From contig JADJQX010000001.1 in NCBI GenBank assembly GCA_016712525.1, forward strand, positions 1,488,001 through 1,552,000: a stretch of 64,000 nucleotides of DNA. The letters run 5' to 3'. A model generated the notes under the pieces. The model worked only from the letters and a program-made list of their open reading frames with translations. It ran no database searches and was not told the origin of the DNA. This DNA is from Myxococcales bacterium (GTDB taxonomy: Bacteria; Myxococcota_A; Polyangia; Polyangiales; Polyangiaceae). Shown one piece after another: positions 51,016 through 62,362 of this stretch. Made by a program: the position numbers and the translations under genes. Position 1 is the stretch's first letter, and the number at the start of each line of letters is the position of its first letter.

Positions 51016-52575
51016 TCAGGACTCTCCGGGCCCCCGATGGAGGTACGTCTGGCAGGGGCGGGCGCGACCGGTCAGGGCCGTGATGCGTTCGACGACGCGG
51101 CGCCCGAGCTCGTCCCCGACCGGCCCCTCGAGCGTGGCGACAGGGGTCGCGGCGTCGACCGTCGCGATGCTCGCCCCGACGAGCCGTGCGACGATCGAGC
51201 CGGTCTCGTCGCGCACGAGGCGGGTCGACACGAGGTCGTCCTCGTAGCTATCGCCCGTGCCCGGGAGCAAGCACCCGTAGACGAGCTCGCCCGTTCGACC
51301 CTTCCGTGCGACGAGATGCCACGCGACGGGGCTCCGATCGGGCATGGCGTCGTCGAGGATGGCTCGGAACGCTTCGTCCCACGTGGTCTCGTGGGACGTG
51401 TGGACGTCCTGGATGCCGAGGTGGTCGCCGAGGTGCTTCCACTGGACGGCCGTGACCTCATGGAGGGTAGCGAGGATGCCCTCGCGCATCTCGGGCTCGG
51501 AGCGCAGGATCGGGGATCCGTTCAGAATCGTGCCCACGACCGCGTCGTTTGCGCCGCCCGCCAGCGACTTCTCGTCTGTGTGGGACAGAGGGATCTCGAA
51601 GGCGCCATAGAGCCCTGCTCCAGGGAACTGCGGTCCGAAATCGAGGGCTCCCTCGGCGACCTCCCGCGCCGTCCCTGCGATGCGAGCCGGGTCGTCGTCG
51701 CGGACGCGCCTCCCGTAGACCCACGCGAGCTCCGCGTAGCTCGGCACCGCGGCCAGCGCCGCGGGCGGACGGCCCTTCGGGCGTGGGCGACGAACGGCGG
51801 TCGGGCTCAGCGCCTCGTCGTCGAGCCGCGCGCGTAGCTCCCCGAGGTCGCAGAAGCACGCGACGAGCTCACGTACGTAGGGTCGCGAGAGCGGAGCGGC
51901 GCTCTCGCGCGGCACCACCCGTCGACGGCCCGGCACCCATGGAAAAGCTCGGGCGTCCGGGTGCGCGGGCCAGAGGACGTGGTCCCCTTCGGCGTCGGTT
52001 GCGACGACGGCGGGGCTCGCGTCGCCGAAGAGATGGAAGTAGCGCGCGAAGATGCCGGCCCAATCCTCTCTGCCTCCCGCGAGCCCCGCGCGGACGAGCA
52101 GGCCGCCGAGGCCGATCCTCATGGGGCCGCGCGCCGCGGCGTGCCTCGTGACGAGCGGCGAGAGGTCGTCCTTGCAGATCCCGAAGCAGATGAGGTCGAG
52201 CGCCGCGCTCCACTCGGGGAAATAGCTCGAGCGAAACGGCGTTCCGCTCGTCTCTCCGGGCGCCGAGACGCCGTCGAGCAGGAGCTCCAGGTCGGCGAGG
52301 GTGCCGTGCACGACCCCGCTCGCGAGCAGGTCCCATAGGGCCTCGGATTGACGCTCGACGAGGCCCGCCCCCACGAGAGCCCAGGCGATGGCGCCCAGGT
52401 CGGCGAAGTCCGGTCCGAGCTTCAGGCGTTTTGCGAGCTCCTTTCGGTACGCATCGAACGGGTCTCGGGTCGCCGAGGCGCGTCGATCCTCGAGGGCCGC
52501 CGCGAGGCCCGTTCGGGTCCGTTTGGGGAGCCCTCGAACGAGCTCGTCGGCCTGCAGGCGGGTCTCGATACGCAT
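51016..52575 (-). CDS. conserved-looking protein of unknown function
   Basis: 519 residues, no signal or membrane segment. It is rich in charged residues with features such as WSAALDLICFGICKDDLSPL, DWAGIFARYFHLFGD and HTSHETTWDEAFRAILDD. I do not recognise a family. ATG 52575 is the first in-frame start; the ribosome-binding site is weak. The DNA between it and dnaK (320 bases) holds a 7-bp hairpin TGGCCCG/CGGGCCA with an A-rich loop (52715-52736), but no CIRCE or clear heat-shock promoter. Confidence 0.6.
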   Translation of the reverse strand: MRIETRLQADELVRGLPKRTRTGLAAALEDRRASATRDPFDAYRKELAKRLKLGPDFADLGAIAWALVGAGLVERQSEALWDLLASGVVHGTLADLELLLDGVSAPGETSGTPFRSSYFPEWSAALDLICFGICKDDLSPLVTRHAAARGPMRIGLGGLLVRAGLAGGREDWAGIFARYFHLFGDASPAVVATDAEGDHVLWPAHPDARAFPWVPGRRRVVPRESAAPLSRPYVRELVACFCDLGELRARLDDEALSPTAVRRPRPKGRPPAALAAVPSYAELAWVYGRRVRDDDPARIAGTAREVAEGALDFGPQFPGAGLYGAFEIPLSHTDEKSLAGGANDAVVGTILNGSPILRSEPEMREGILATLHEVTAVQWKHLGDHLGIQDVHTSHETTWDEAFRAILDDAMPDRSPVAWHLVARKGRTGELVYGCLLPGTGDSYEDDLVSTRLVRDETGSIVARLVGASIATVDAATPVATLEGPVGDELGRRVVERITALTGRARPCQTYLHRGPGES

Positions 52576-52895
52576 CGGCCCAGCATACCCGAGCGCCCAA
52601 AGTCAGGGAAAATACGGGGTTTTTGGACCTGCACATACGCTCATCCACGTTTCGTGCCGACGCGTCGTTGACGTGACGGACCGTGTGATTAGCTTGCGGT
52701 CGTCGAGGACAGGGTGGCCCGGAAAAAAACGGGCCAAGGCCAATCCGGTACCCGGAGCCTCGGCGTAGCCAAAAAACGATGGCTGGTGTTCAGGCGCCAG
52801 TCGCTCTATCGAGCACTCGGGCTTTTCCAGGGAAGGCCCGCGCGCAAGGCGCCCGTCTCCCTGGTCCCGAAAGTGAAACGTGTTGGAGGATAGCC

Positions 52896-54800
<1,905 letters not shown>

Positions 54801-54820
54801 AAGAGACCCGTGGGTCACGG

Positions 54821-54852
54821 CGCGCGGCGGTTCCTCACGGGGCCGCCGCGCG
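54821..54852. terminator. dnaK terminator hairpin
   Basis: CGCGCGGCGG (54821-54830) pairs exactly with CCGCCGCGCG (54843-54852), followed by GCGCTTTGTG. It lies between dnaK and the convergent HEAT-repeat gene. Confidence 0.65.
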
Positions 54853-54887
54853 GCGCTTTGTGCGATCGTCTCTAAATTGCTGAAACC

Positions 54888-57056
54888 TTAGGGGTTATTC
54901 GGCTCCATGTACGGTGGACGGGCCGTGAGGTGGAGGTGGGCGAGGCGCGCTTCGTCACGTGCCGTTCCCTCGTTGCGAAGGGCGAAGAGCGCCCCCGCCT
55001 CGCCGAACAGCGTGAGGAGCCGCACGGCGCGGAGGGCCTTCGGGCGATCTCCTTCGCGGGCCTCGGCCACGAGCTTCGCGCGGAGGCGTGAGCGCACGAG
55101 CGTGTGCGGCCCGCGGTCGTGGGCCTTCTTGCGCGCCTCGTAGACGAAGCTCCCGAGGGCCGTGCCCGCGTCCCCTTCGGTGAGGGCGGCTTCGGCTCGG
55201 AGGTTCTCGGCGAGGCGCGCGAGGGCGTCGAGGTTGCGTTCGTCGTCCCCGTCGAGGAGCTGCGCAGGCACGAGGGTCTCGAGCGTCTCGTACGTCCGGA
55301 GGTCGGGCTCTCCGAGCGCGGCGTGCACACGCGACACGTCCTCCGGGCTGCCCCCGAGCAGCAGCGCGAGCGCCGCGTACGCGCCGACCTCCGGCGTCGT
55401 GACCCGCGCGAGGAGGGCCTGGGTGGTGGTCGGGTCGAGCCCGGCGGAGCCGATGACCGTGGCGAGCGCGAGGCCGTCCCTCGACCCTTCCCGGAGCGCG
55501 TCGACGAGGCCGCGCGCGCTCGGTGTCGGGCGCGTCGCGAGGAGACCAACGAGGGTTCGAGCCCTCTCGGCCTCTCGCGTATCGCTCGCGACGAGCTGCT
55601 TCGGCAGATCGGCCACGAGGCGCGTGAGCTCGGCCTCGGAGAGCGTCCAGAGCAGGGCGCGGCACGCCTCGCGTCGCGCACGCACGGGGGAGCGCGTCTC
55701 GTCGCACGCGCGGGTGAGCGGACCTATCGCCCGCGGATCGCCCCACGCGGCGAGCCCGCGCGCGGCCCCGGTGCCGAGCGCGTCGAGCGCCACCACCCGC
55801 GCCGTGTCAGCGCCGTGGAGCAGGTCGACCCGCGCCGCATCCAGGTCCGCGGGCCGCCGGTCGAGGGCCTTGACGAGCTCGTCGAAATCGCGTGCATCTT
55901 GCATGTACCCGAGCGCGGCGAGCGCCGGCTCTGCCCGCACGAACGCCTCCGGGAGCGGTCCTCGCCCCGTCGGGAGCTTCGCCGTGGGGAACGCCCAAGG
56001 GCGCAGAATCTCGCGGGACGGGGCGGTCCGCGTGAGCCCGAGGAAGCGCACCCCGTCGGCGTTCGGGTGCTTGGCGAGCCACGCCTTCATCGGTCTTCCG
56101 GCGGCGGCGGAGAGCTGCCCCCGCGCCTCGGGGCGCATCACCGCGAGCTCGGCGAGCGCGCGCGCGACGGCCTCGCGCTCGGTGTCGTCGCGGCGAAGCT
56201 CGGGGTCCTCGTCGGCTCGGTAGAGCGTGAGGGGGTCTTGTTCGAGCCTCCATACGAGCGTCGAGAGCGACGAGAGCGACCCTGCCTCGGCGACGCGGAG
56301 GGCGGCCTGGGTGCGCGCGTACGGAGGTGGGCTCGTGCCGAGGTAGGTCAGGAGCTCGGGCACGGCCGACGGATCCGCGAGATCCTCTATCTCTTTGAAA
56401 ATAGACCGAAGTTGGGCCTTCTTGCGCTCGGGTGGGCTCGGATCGACCGAGGCGAGCGCGCGCACGAGCGACGCGCCCCCATGCCGGTCGCGGAGCTCGC
56501 CGAGGAGGCGCCCGCGCTCCTCCTTGTCGGCCTTGGGCAGCGCGGCGATCCGCTCGCGCTCGGAGGGAGAGCCCGACGCACCGAGGCGAGCGCGCGCCTC
56601 GAGGGCGTACACGAAGTAGCGCTTCTCGACCGTGGCCTTGGCGAGCCCGGCTTCGAGCGCGGGGGCGGCCCGTTCGAGGGCCTTCGGGCCGAGCTCCACG
56701 AGCGCACGCGCCGCTTCGCCCCGCACGCCTGGATCGTGGCTCCCGAGGGCCGCGACGAAGAGCGGCTCGTCGGCCGGATCGCGTACGAACGCGAGGGCTC
56801 GAAGCGCAGCGCGGGCGGCCGCGGGATCGTCTTCGCGGGTGGCCCACGCGCGGTAGTGCGGGAGCGCCTCGCGGAGCGGAAGGCGAGCCACCGCGTCGCG
56901 ATCGATCTTGGCGGGCGACGCGCTTCGAGGCGCGTGGGGCTGGGGTGCGGGGGGAGCGATACGAATGGGGGCCGGAGGGCTCCCCTGGCACGCCGCGCAA
57001 AGGACGGCGAGCGCGGCGAACGAGACGACGGAGGCTCTCACCCTCCGAACGTACAC
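54888..57056 (-). CDS. HEAT-repeat lipoprotein
   Basis: About 722 residues. Start uncertain: GTG 57056 (VYVRRVRASVVSF) or GTG 57041, both giving a signal ending in lipobox LCAAC. The mature protein is a long alpha-solenoid of HEAT-like repeats (AAARAALRALAFVRDPADEP, GVRGEAARALVELGPKALER, RVVALDALGTGAARGLAAWG). Probably a periplasmic scaffold. It ends near the dnaK terminator. Confidence 0.8.
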   Translation of the reverse strand: MYVRRVRASVVSFAALAVLCAACQGSPPAPIRIAPPAPQPHAPRSASPAKIDRDAVARLPLREALPHYRAWATREDDPAAARAALRALAFVRDPADEPLFVAALGSHDPGVRGEAARALVELGPKALERAAPALEAGLAKATVEKRYFVYALEARARLGASGSPSERERIAALPKADKEERGRLLGELRDRHGGASLVRALASVDPSPPERKKAQLRSIFKEIEDLADPSAVPELLTYLGTSPPPYARTQAALRVAEAGSLSSLSTLVWRLEQDPLTLYRADEDPELRRDDTEREAVARALAELAVMRPEARGQLSAAAGRPMKAWLAKHPNADGVRFLGLTRTAPSREILRPWAFPTAKLPTGRGPLPEAFVRAEPALAALGYMQDARDFDELVKALDRRPADLDAARVDLLHGADTARVVALDALGTGAARGLAAWGDPRAIGPLTRACDETRSPVRARREACRALLWTLSEAELTRLVADLPKQLVASDTREAERARTLVGLLATRPTPSARGLVDALREGSRDGLALATVIGSAGLDPTTTQALLARVTTPEVGAYAALALLLGGSPEDVSRVHAALGEPDLRTYETLETLVPAQLLDGDDERNLDALARLAENLRAEAALTEGDAGTALGSFVYEARKKAHDRGPHTLVRSRLRAKLVAEAREGDRPKALRAVRLLTLFGEAGALFALRNEGTARDEARLAHLHLTARPPYMEPNNP

Positions 57057-57091
57057 GAAGGGATCGCTCCCCGCGCGCGCCGCGAAGCCGG

Positions 57092-57436
57092 TCAGTACGT
57101 GACGACGATCCGCTCGGTCGTGGCCGAGGTCCCCGCACACTGGAACACGATCTGCCACTCGTGTTGGTCTTCGACCTGGGTGGTCGCGGTAGAGCGGTTC
57201 CACTGCGTGGTCGTAGCGCGTTGGCCGTACGCGACCTCGCCCTGCTCGAGCACGGCATAGCCGCTCGGGCACTTCTCCCGCATGAGCACCTCGGCCTTCT
57301 CACGCGCGCTGTCGCGCGAGCCCCGCAGGGCAACCGTGCCGCCCGTCTGGGTCTCTCGGACGATGCGCGCGCTCGAGCAAGCGAAGAGGGGCGTGGCGGC
57401 GAGGGCGACGAGGAAGAAGAGACGCAAGCGAATCAT
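57092..57436 (-). CDS. small predicted lipoprotein
   Basis: 114 residues. MIRLRLFFLVALAATPLFAC has lipobox Cys20. The mature part is short and strand-rich (TGGTVALRGSRDSAREKAEV, EWQIVFQCAGTSATTERIVV). Unknown family. ATG 57436 is divergent from rlmN across 220 bases. Confidence 0.7.
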   Translation of the reverse strand: MIRLRLFFLVALAATPLFACSSARIVRETQTGGTVALRGSRDSAREKAEVLMREKCPSGYAVLEQGEVAYGQRATTTQWNRSTATTQVEDQHEWQIVFQCAGTSATTERIVVTY

Positions 57437-57656
57437 GAAGGAGGCCTTTCTGGTCGCCTCGGAGCGGCGACACGAAGAACCCTTCAGCACGGCTCGTGCC
57501 TCGCTCGAATGACGAGAAAATAAGGCGATTCCGAAGGTCGACCCCGCGGCGTGTGAACGCTGGGTCGCGCGCCCGTCGAGACACCGTTCGTGCCCCGCGG
57601 CGCCTCGTGTGGGACGCCGTTCGACGAAGGGCGCGCCTTTCGGTAAAGGGGGAGCC

Positions 57657-58739
57657 ATGCGCTCGTTCTGCGACGTCACGCTCGAGGAGCTCTCGGAGAT
57701 GCGCCCCCCGGGCTCGCCGAAGCACCTGCTCGGCCGTCTCCATCGCGTGACGAGGTGGGTGCATGATGCAGGTTCCGGGGCTCGCGGGCCCGAGCTCGGC
57801 AAGGAGCTGCGCGCGTTCGTCGCGGAGCGGTTCCACTTTCGGCTGCCCGAGATCGTGGCCCAGAGCCCCTCGGGGGACGGCGCGACCAAGCTGCTCGTGC
57901 GGCTCGCCGACGGCGCCACGGTCGAGACGGTGCACATGCCTCGCGCCGTGAAAAACCCGAGGGTCACGCTGTGCATCTCGAGCCAAGTGGGTTGCGCGAT
58001 GGGCTGCACGTTCTGCCGCACCGCCGAGATGGGCCTCGTGCGGAGCCTCACGCCCGACGAGATCGTGGGCCAGGTGCTCGCCGCCATGCTCGCCCTCGGG
58101 CCCGAGGATCCGGGCCGTGTGTCGGTCGTCTTCATGGGCATGGGCGAGCCGCTCCACGCCGGCGCCATCGGCAACGTGACCCGCGCGATCGAGATCCTGT
58201 GCGAGGAGCACGGGCTCGGCCTCTCGCCGATGCGCATCACGGTGTCGACCTCGGGGCTCGTCGACGGCATCGACGCCCTCGCCAAGGCCAAGAAGCGCCC
58301 TTGCCTCGCCTTGAGCCTCAACGCGACGACCGACGAAGGTCGCGCGCGCATCATGCCCGTCACGAAGCGCCACGGCCTCGAGGAGCTGCGCGAGGCCATC
58401 TTGCGGTACACCGCGAGGCCGCACGAGAAGATCACCCTCGAGTACGTGCTGCTCGCCGGCGAGAACGACACCCGCGAAGATGCCGAGCGCGTCGCGGCGT
58501 TCGCTCGCGGCTACCGCAGCGTCGTCAACGTGATCCCCTGGAACGCGTTCGACTCGGGCGGCTTCGTGCGCCCCTCCGAAGAGGCCGCGGGCGAATTCGT
58601 CAAGATGCTTTATGACATGGGGTGCCTCGTCACCGTGCGGAAATCCCGCGGTCGTGACGTGGGCGGGGCCTGCGGGCAGCTCGCGACCGACGCGACACGC
58701 GAGAAGAAGCCGCGCCGCCTCAGCGTGGTGCCGGGCTGA
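57657..58739 (+). CDS. rlmN: RlmN, dual-specificity 23S rRNA/tRNA (adenine-C2) methyltransferase
   Basis: 360 residues. Radical SAM enzyme that methylates A2503 of 23S rRNA and A37 of some tRNAs. The cluster motif is CAMGCTFC, preceded by LCISSQVGC; the C-terminal resolving Cys lies in GGACGQL. Other family segments: VFMGMGEPLHAGAIGNVTRA, VSTSGLVDGIDALA. The start ATG 57657 has AAAGGGGG at good distance. Converges with the DnaJ-like gene, overlapping by 20 bases. Confidence 0.95.
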   Translation: MRSFCDVTLEELSEMRPPGSPKHLLGRLHRVTRWVHDAGSGARGPELGKELRAFVAERFHFRLPEIVAQSPSGDGATKLLVRLADGATVETVHMPRAVKNPRVTLCISSQVGCAMGCTFCRTAEMGLVRSLTPDEIVGQVLAAMLALGPEDPGRVSVVFMGMGEPLHAGAIGNVTRAIEILCEEHGLGLSPMRITVSTSGLVDGIDALAKAKKRPCLALSLNATTDEGRARIMPVTKRHGLEELREAILRYTARPHEKITLEYVLLAGENDTREDAERVAAFARGYRSVVNVIPWNAFDSGGFVRPSEEAAGEFVKMLYDMGCLVTVRKSRGRDVGGACGQLATDATREKKPRRLSVVPG

Positions 58740-59466
58740 CGGGGCTGCACGCGCGGGTGTTGGGCTCGCCCGGTCCGAGGCCGAAGTCGGGCATGCCCGA
58801 AAGGCGCTCGCTCTGCGAAGCGGGGGCGCACGTCATGGTCGACGGGCAGTCGGCGTCGGTCTCGCACGTGGTGGTGCACACGGCGCCCGTCTTGCGCGGA
58901 AGCATCGTGACCGACGCCGTGCCGATCGTGAGGGTGTCTCGCTCGTAGAGGCTCATGCACGAGCCCGACGCGCAGTCGTCGTTGTTCGCGCACGCGGCGC
59001 CGACGGGGGCTCGCTTGGTGTAGGCGATCGCGCGGTCGGCGCCCCACAGGAGGAACGGGAGCGCGAGCAAGCCCACGGCGAAGAACGCCGGCCGGGTCTC
59101 GCGGTTCTTCCACAGTCCCACGAGCGTCGTCTTCGGGGTCTCGGGGGCGCCCTTCGGCGGAGCAGGCAGGGTGATGGCGAGGTAGAGGTCCCCGGCGTCG
59201 TCGCGGGCCGACTCGTGCCCTTTGCCGGCGAGGCGAAGCTCTTGGCCTCTCTCGACGCCCGGCGGCACCACGACGAAGAGGACCTCGTCTCGCGAGACGA
59301 GCCCTCCTTCGCACGCGTCGCAGCCCGGGCCCGCGCGGTAGGTCGCGAAGCATTTCGGGCACCGCACGATACGGGAGATCTCGACGCGCTTCTTCACGCC
59401 CGTCGCGGCCTCGTCGGCCGTGACGGGCAACGTGAGGGTCACGTCGAGGCTACGTTTCTCGGGCAT
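58720..59466 (-). CDS. membrane-anchored DnaJ-like protein lacking the J domain
   Basis: 248 residues. The N-terminus corresponds to DnaJ from CTD I into a shortened zinc region: LDVTLTLPVTADEAATGVKK, VRCPKC ... CDACEGG, then VVPPGVERGQELRLAGKGHE and DAGDLYLAITLPAPP. A transmembrane helix (PAFFAVGLLALPFLLWGA, about 137-154) follows, then a Cys-rich C-terminus (ACANNDDCASGSC, CTTTCETDADCPSTMTCAP) likely in the periplasm. No J domain or HPD is present, so it should not stimulate DnaK ATPase by itself. It is 7 bases downstream of the FGE-like gene. Confidence 0.8.
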   Translation of the reverse strand: MPEKRSLDVTLTLPVTADEAATGVKKRVEISRIVRCPKCFATYRAGPGCDACEGGLVSRDEVLFVVVPPGVERGQELRLAGKGHESARDDAGDLYLAITLPAPPKGAPETPKTTLVGLWKNRETRPAFFAVGLLALPFLLWGADRAIAYTKRAPVGAACANNDDCASGSCMSLYERDTLTIGTASVTMLPRKTGAVCTTTCETDADCPSTMTCAPASQSERLSGMPDFGLGPGEPNTRACSPVSPAPR

Positions 59467-59473
59467 TCGGCGC

Positions 59474-60748
59474 TCACGAGCGGCGGCGACGAGACGTGCG
59501 CACGGCGATGACCGAGGCGGCCGCGACCAGCAAGAACGCCGACGCGCCTTCGCCCGAGCCGGGCCCGAACGAACAACCGACGCCGGCCTTCGGCGGGGTC
59601 GGGCCGCCCTCTTTCTTGGAGAGCTCGTCGAGCTCGTCGTCCTCGTCGGCGACGTCACGGGACGGGTCGGCGAGCTTGGGAGCGCCCGAGCGCGGGTCGA
59701 CGTCGGTCGAGGGGGCGGGGGACGGTGCGGACGAGCCCGAGGGCGCGGCGGCGGGGCTCGTGCCGCCGGCTGGGGCGTCCGAGCAGCAGCGGAAGCTCTG
59801 TTGGTAGGCGACGAAATCTTCGTTGTGCGCCCGGGTCGAGGGGCGGCACCGCGCGCGGACGGGGCCCCAGTACCCGCCCTTGAGCACGGACGCGTAGCCG
59901 CCGGCTCGGGCCGTCTTGGTCCACTCGTCGACGTTGCCGGTGAGGTCGTACACGCCGAAGGGGCTCTTGCACTTGGGGTGCGAGCCGCTCGGCGTCCCTT
60001 GCCAGAGGCGATCGAGCTCTTCGCGTGCTTTTTTGCCGTCGCGGGGGGCGAGGCCGTTCTCGACGAAGGGCTTCCACGGGCGGTCGACCACGCACGCTTC
60101 GGCGTCGCGCCCGTAGCCGTACGGGTAGGGGACGGCCTCTTCGCCCTCGCACGCGAACGTCCACTCGCTCTCGGTGCAGAGGCGCTTGCCCGACGCTTTG
60201 CAGAGCGCGGCCGACTCGTTGTACGTGACGACGATCATCGGGTTCTCGCCGGCGCGGTTCGGGTACTCGAAGCGGTCGATGCAGTAGTGCATCGGCTTCG
60301 TGGGGAGCTTCTGCGAGAGCGAGAGCCAGCCGTCGCGGTCGAACGTCTTGCAGCGCGCGGGGAAGTCTTTGTTGACCCAGTCGACGCACGCGCTGTTCTG
60401 GAGCTCTTCGACTTCGCCCGAAGATTCGCGGCCTTGGGCGTCGAGTTTGAACTTGCCGACGACGTCGACCATCCCGGGCGGGCACGCGCCGCGGTTGCCC
60501 TCACGCGCGTCGGTCGTGTCGGTCGCCTCGCTCGGCGTGGTGGAGACGGCCTGCCAGTGTTTCTTGTCGATGCTCTTCCACTCGAAGCGCGGGGCGGGGC
60601 TGCCGGCCTGGAGGTTGAAGAGCGAGCCGCCATGGGAGGCCGAGTAGTGCTCGAGCGCGGCGACCCCGACGCCGAGGAACGCCGTGGCGCCGAGGCCGAA
60701 CATGGCGAAGAAGGCGAAGCTGCGGCGGCGCGCGTGGGGTTTCTTCAT
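59474..60748 (-). CDS. FGE-sulfatase-domain protein with MYXO-CTERM-like tail
   Basis: 424 residues. A single N-terminal membrane helix (FAFFAMFGLGATAFLGVGVA) precedes the FGE-sulfatase (SUMF1) domain: CPPGMVDVVGKFKLDAQG, YCIDRFEYPNRAGENPM, ALCKASGKRLCTESEWTFAC, YPYGYGRDAEACVVD, GVYDLTGNVDEWTK, GGYWGPVRARCRP. A Pro/Ser/Asp linker then ends in GCSFGPGSGEGASAFLLV ... RTSRRRRS, matching the Cys-helix-Arg layout of MYXO-CTERM sorting signals. Probably cell-surface anchored. ATG 60748; 7 bases before the DnaJ-like gene. Confidence 0.85.
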   Translation of the reverse strand: MKKPHARRRSFAFFAMFGLGATAFLGVGVAALEHYSASHGGSLFNLQAGSPAPRFEWKSIDKKHWQAVSTTPSEATDTTDAREGNRGACPPGMVDVVGKFKLDAQGRESSGEVEELQNSACVDWVNKDFPARCKTFDRDGWLSLSQKLPTKPMHYCIDRFEYPNRAGENPMIVVTYNESAALCKASGKRLCTESEWTFACEGEEAVPYPYGYGRDAEACVVDRPWKPFVENGLAPRDGKKAREELDRLWQGTPSGSHPKCKSPFGVYDLTGNVDEWTKTARAGGYASVLKGGYWGPVRARCRPSTRAHNEDFVAYQQSFRCCSDAPAGGTSPAAAPSGSSAPSPAPSTDVDPRSGAPKLADPSRDVADEDDELDELSKKEGGPTPPKAGVGCSFGPGSGEGASAFLLVAAASVIAVRTSRRRRS

Positions 60749-60826
60749 GGGTCGCTTCGTCGACGATAGTCGAGCCCAGGATGGACGCGCACCTTCGCGC
60801 CGCATTCACCGCGTTCGTGCGCGCGC

Positions 60827-61354
60827 TTATGAACGGCCGTTCAGGCGCCGCGAACGGGCGAACGCGAGGCCGAGCAGGGCCGCCAACGTGAACGTGGTGG
60901 CCGCAGGTCCGATGGGCGTGTGCCCCTGGGTCGAGCAGCCCCCGGCGGAGTCATCTTCGGCCGCCTCGGCGCCACCGTCGGCCCCAGCGTCGGCTCCGCC
61001 CTTGGGTGGGCTCGACGCGCTCGGGGCAGGGGTCGGCGTGGAGGCGCTGGGCGCCGGGGTGGAGGCGCTCGGGGCGGGCCCGGGCTTCGCGGGCACGACG
61101 CATCGGAGAGCGTTGGTGATGCGCCCCGCGTCGCGATCGTCGCAGAGTCGGCTCTCGCAGGTGCCCGGGGTGCCCTCTCGGTCGCACGTGCTGCCCGGAG
61201 AGGCATCGGCGCACGCGACCACCTCGGGCGCGTCGCATGCGGGGGGAGGAGGCGCGGTCTCGGCGTAGAGGCGGGCGGGACCCGCGGTGAGGACGAAGGC
61301 GACCGTGCCGGCGTACGTGGTGAGGAGCGAAGCGAATCGCAGGGTCTGGCTCAT
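60827..61354 (-). CDS. secreted Cys-containing protein with MYXO-CTERM-like tail
   Basis: 175 residues. Signal peptide (LLTTYAGTVAFVLTAGPARL, cleavage near AETA), a small domain with six Cys (PACDAPEVVACADASPGSTC, CESRLCDDRD), a Pro/Ser/Thr linker, then GGCSTQGHTPIGPAATTF and a helix ending ARSRR, the MYXO-CTERM layout. Same orientation as, and 78 bases upstream of, the FGE-like gene, so possibly the same operon. Confidence 0.8.
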   Translation of the reverse strand: MSQTLRFASLLTTYAGTVAFVLTAGPARLYAETAPPPPACDAPEVVACADASPGSTCDREGTPGTCESRLCDDRDAGRITNALRCVVPAKPGPAPSASTPAPSASTPTPAPSASSPPKGGADAGADGGAEAAEDDSAGGCSTQGHTPIGPAATTFTLAALLGLAFARSRRLNGRS

Positions 61355-61543
61355 GCCAGTTGCTTAGGCAACCTGCATGCCGGTCGAAAATGCCCATGCC
61401 CTCGTGCGCCACGCGGGCCGAACTGTGTCACGTGCCTCCGTGCGCGACCCTGGCGCCACGGTTCGCTGCCCGGGGTGCTCGTGATGCTTCTCTGCGGGAT
61501 CGCTACATTTTCGGACACGTCGAGCCGAACCGGCGCGTCGCGG

Positions 61544-62257
61544 TCAGCGCCACGACGACCCCCAGGGTTGGTACGGCAGCACGTAGGTGAGCGAGCACGA
61601 CTCGGCGCTCGGTCCAGGGCCGAGGCGCTCGCGGTCGACGTCGTGGAACGAGCCCTTCCGACGGTCGCCGGGGACGGGGGGCGTCGTCGCGCTCAGGATC
61701 TTGGCGCACTGATCGAGCGTGTACTTTGCAGGTTTCCCGCTCGCCTTGCATTTGTCCATGATGTCGCGGCACTCGGCGACGGCGCCCTCGTCGGCGCAAG
61801 ACGACATGATGGCGCTGCGCATGCACGCTCCGAGGGCGGGCGAGCGGCACGCCTTGACCTTGGCGAAACACGCCGCGAACGCCGCTGCGACCTTGGGGCG
61901 GAGATCGTCGGTGAGAGAGCGGCACTCGTTCGCGAGACCCTCGCACGTCGGCGAGACCCCCGCGCACGCGGTGACCATGTCGACCGGTCCGTCGGCGCAC
62001 GCTGCCGGAGCGGGCACGGGCACGGGCACAGGTACGGGCACGGGGGCCGGGGTGCCCGAGGACCGAGGCGGGGACCACGGGCGGTAGGTGGGGGCCGGCG
62101 CCGTGTAGATCGGCCCGTGCGGGGAGGGCCCGGGCGCCGGGGCGTTCGGCGGGGGGACGAGCGAGACGTACTGGCCGTTGGGGGCGCTCTGCGGAGCACC
62201 GCAGCCCGCGGCCATGAGCAACGTGAGCTCCACGAAACGAGCCTTGTCGACCTTCAT
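61544..62257 (-). CDS. predicted lipoprotein with Pro-Val repeat
   Basis: 237 residues. Lipobox MAAGC (Cys19). The N-terminal third is Pro-rich, including PAPVPVPVPVPVPAPA encoded by a hexanucleotide GGGCAC-type repeat (about 62012-62048). The C-terminal half is helical with paired Cys (ACFAKVKACRSPALGACMRS, CADEGAVAECRDIMDKC). Function unknown. Confidence 0.7.
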   Translation of the reverse strand: MKVDKARFVELTLLMAAGCGAPQSAPNGQYVSLVPPPNAPAPGPSPHGPIYTAPAPTYRPWSPPRSSGTPAPVPVPVPVPVPAPAACADGPVDMVTACAGVSPTCEGLANECRSLTDDLRPKVAAAFAACFAKVKACRSPALGACMRSAIMSSCADEGAVAECRDIMDKCKASGKPAKYTLDQCAKILSATTPPVPGDRRKGSFHDVDRERLGPGPSAESCSLTYVLPYQPWGSSWR

Positions 62258-62362
62258 CGGACACCCCCCACAGTACGGGTCAAACGGCCATCTTCAGGGC
62301 GCTCTCTCGCCCTGTCCAGCCCTTCGTGACCCACCCGAACGACGCGGGGGGCTCTTGGCGCG

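Noticed and set aside
52576..52895. CIRCE or heat-shock promoter upstream of dnaK
   Set aside because: No TTAGCACTC-N9-GAGTGCTAA element or sigma32-like pair is visible; only a short hairpin with an A-rich loop.
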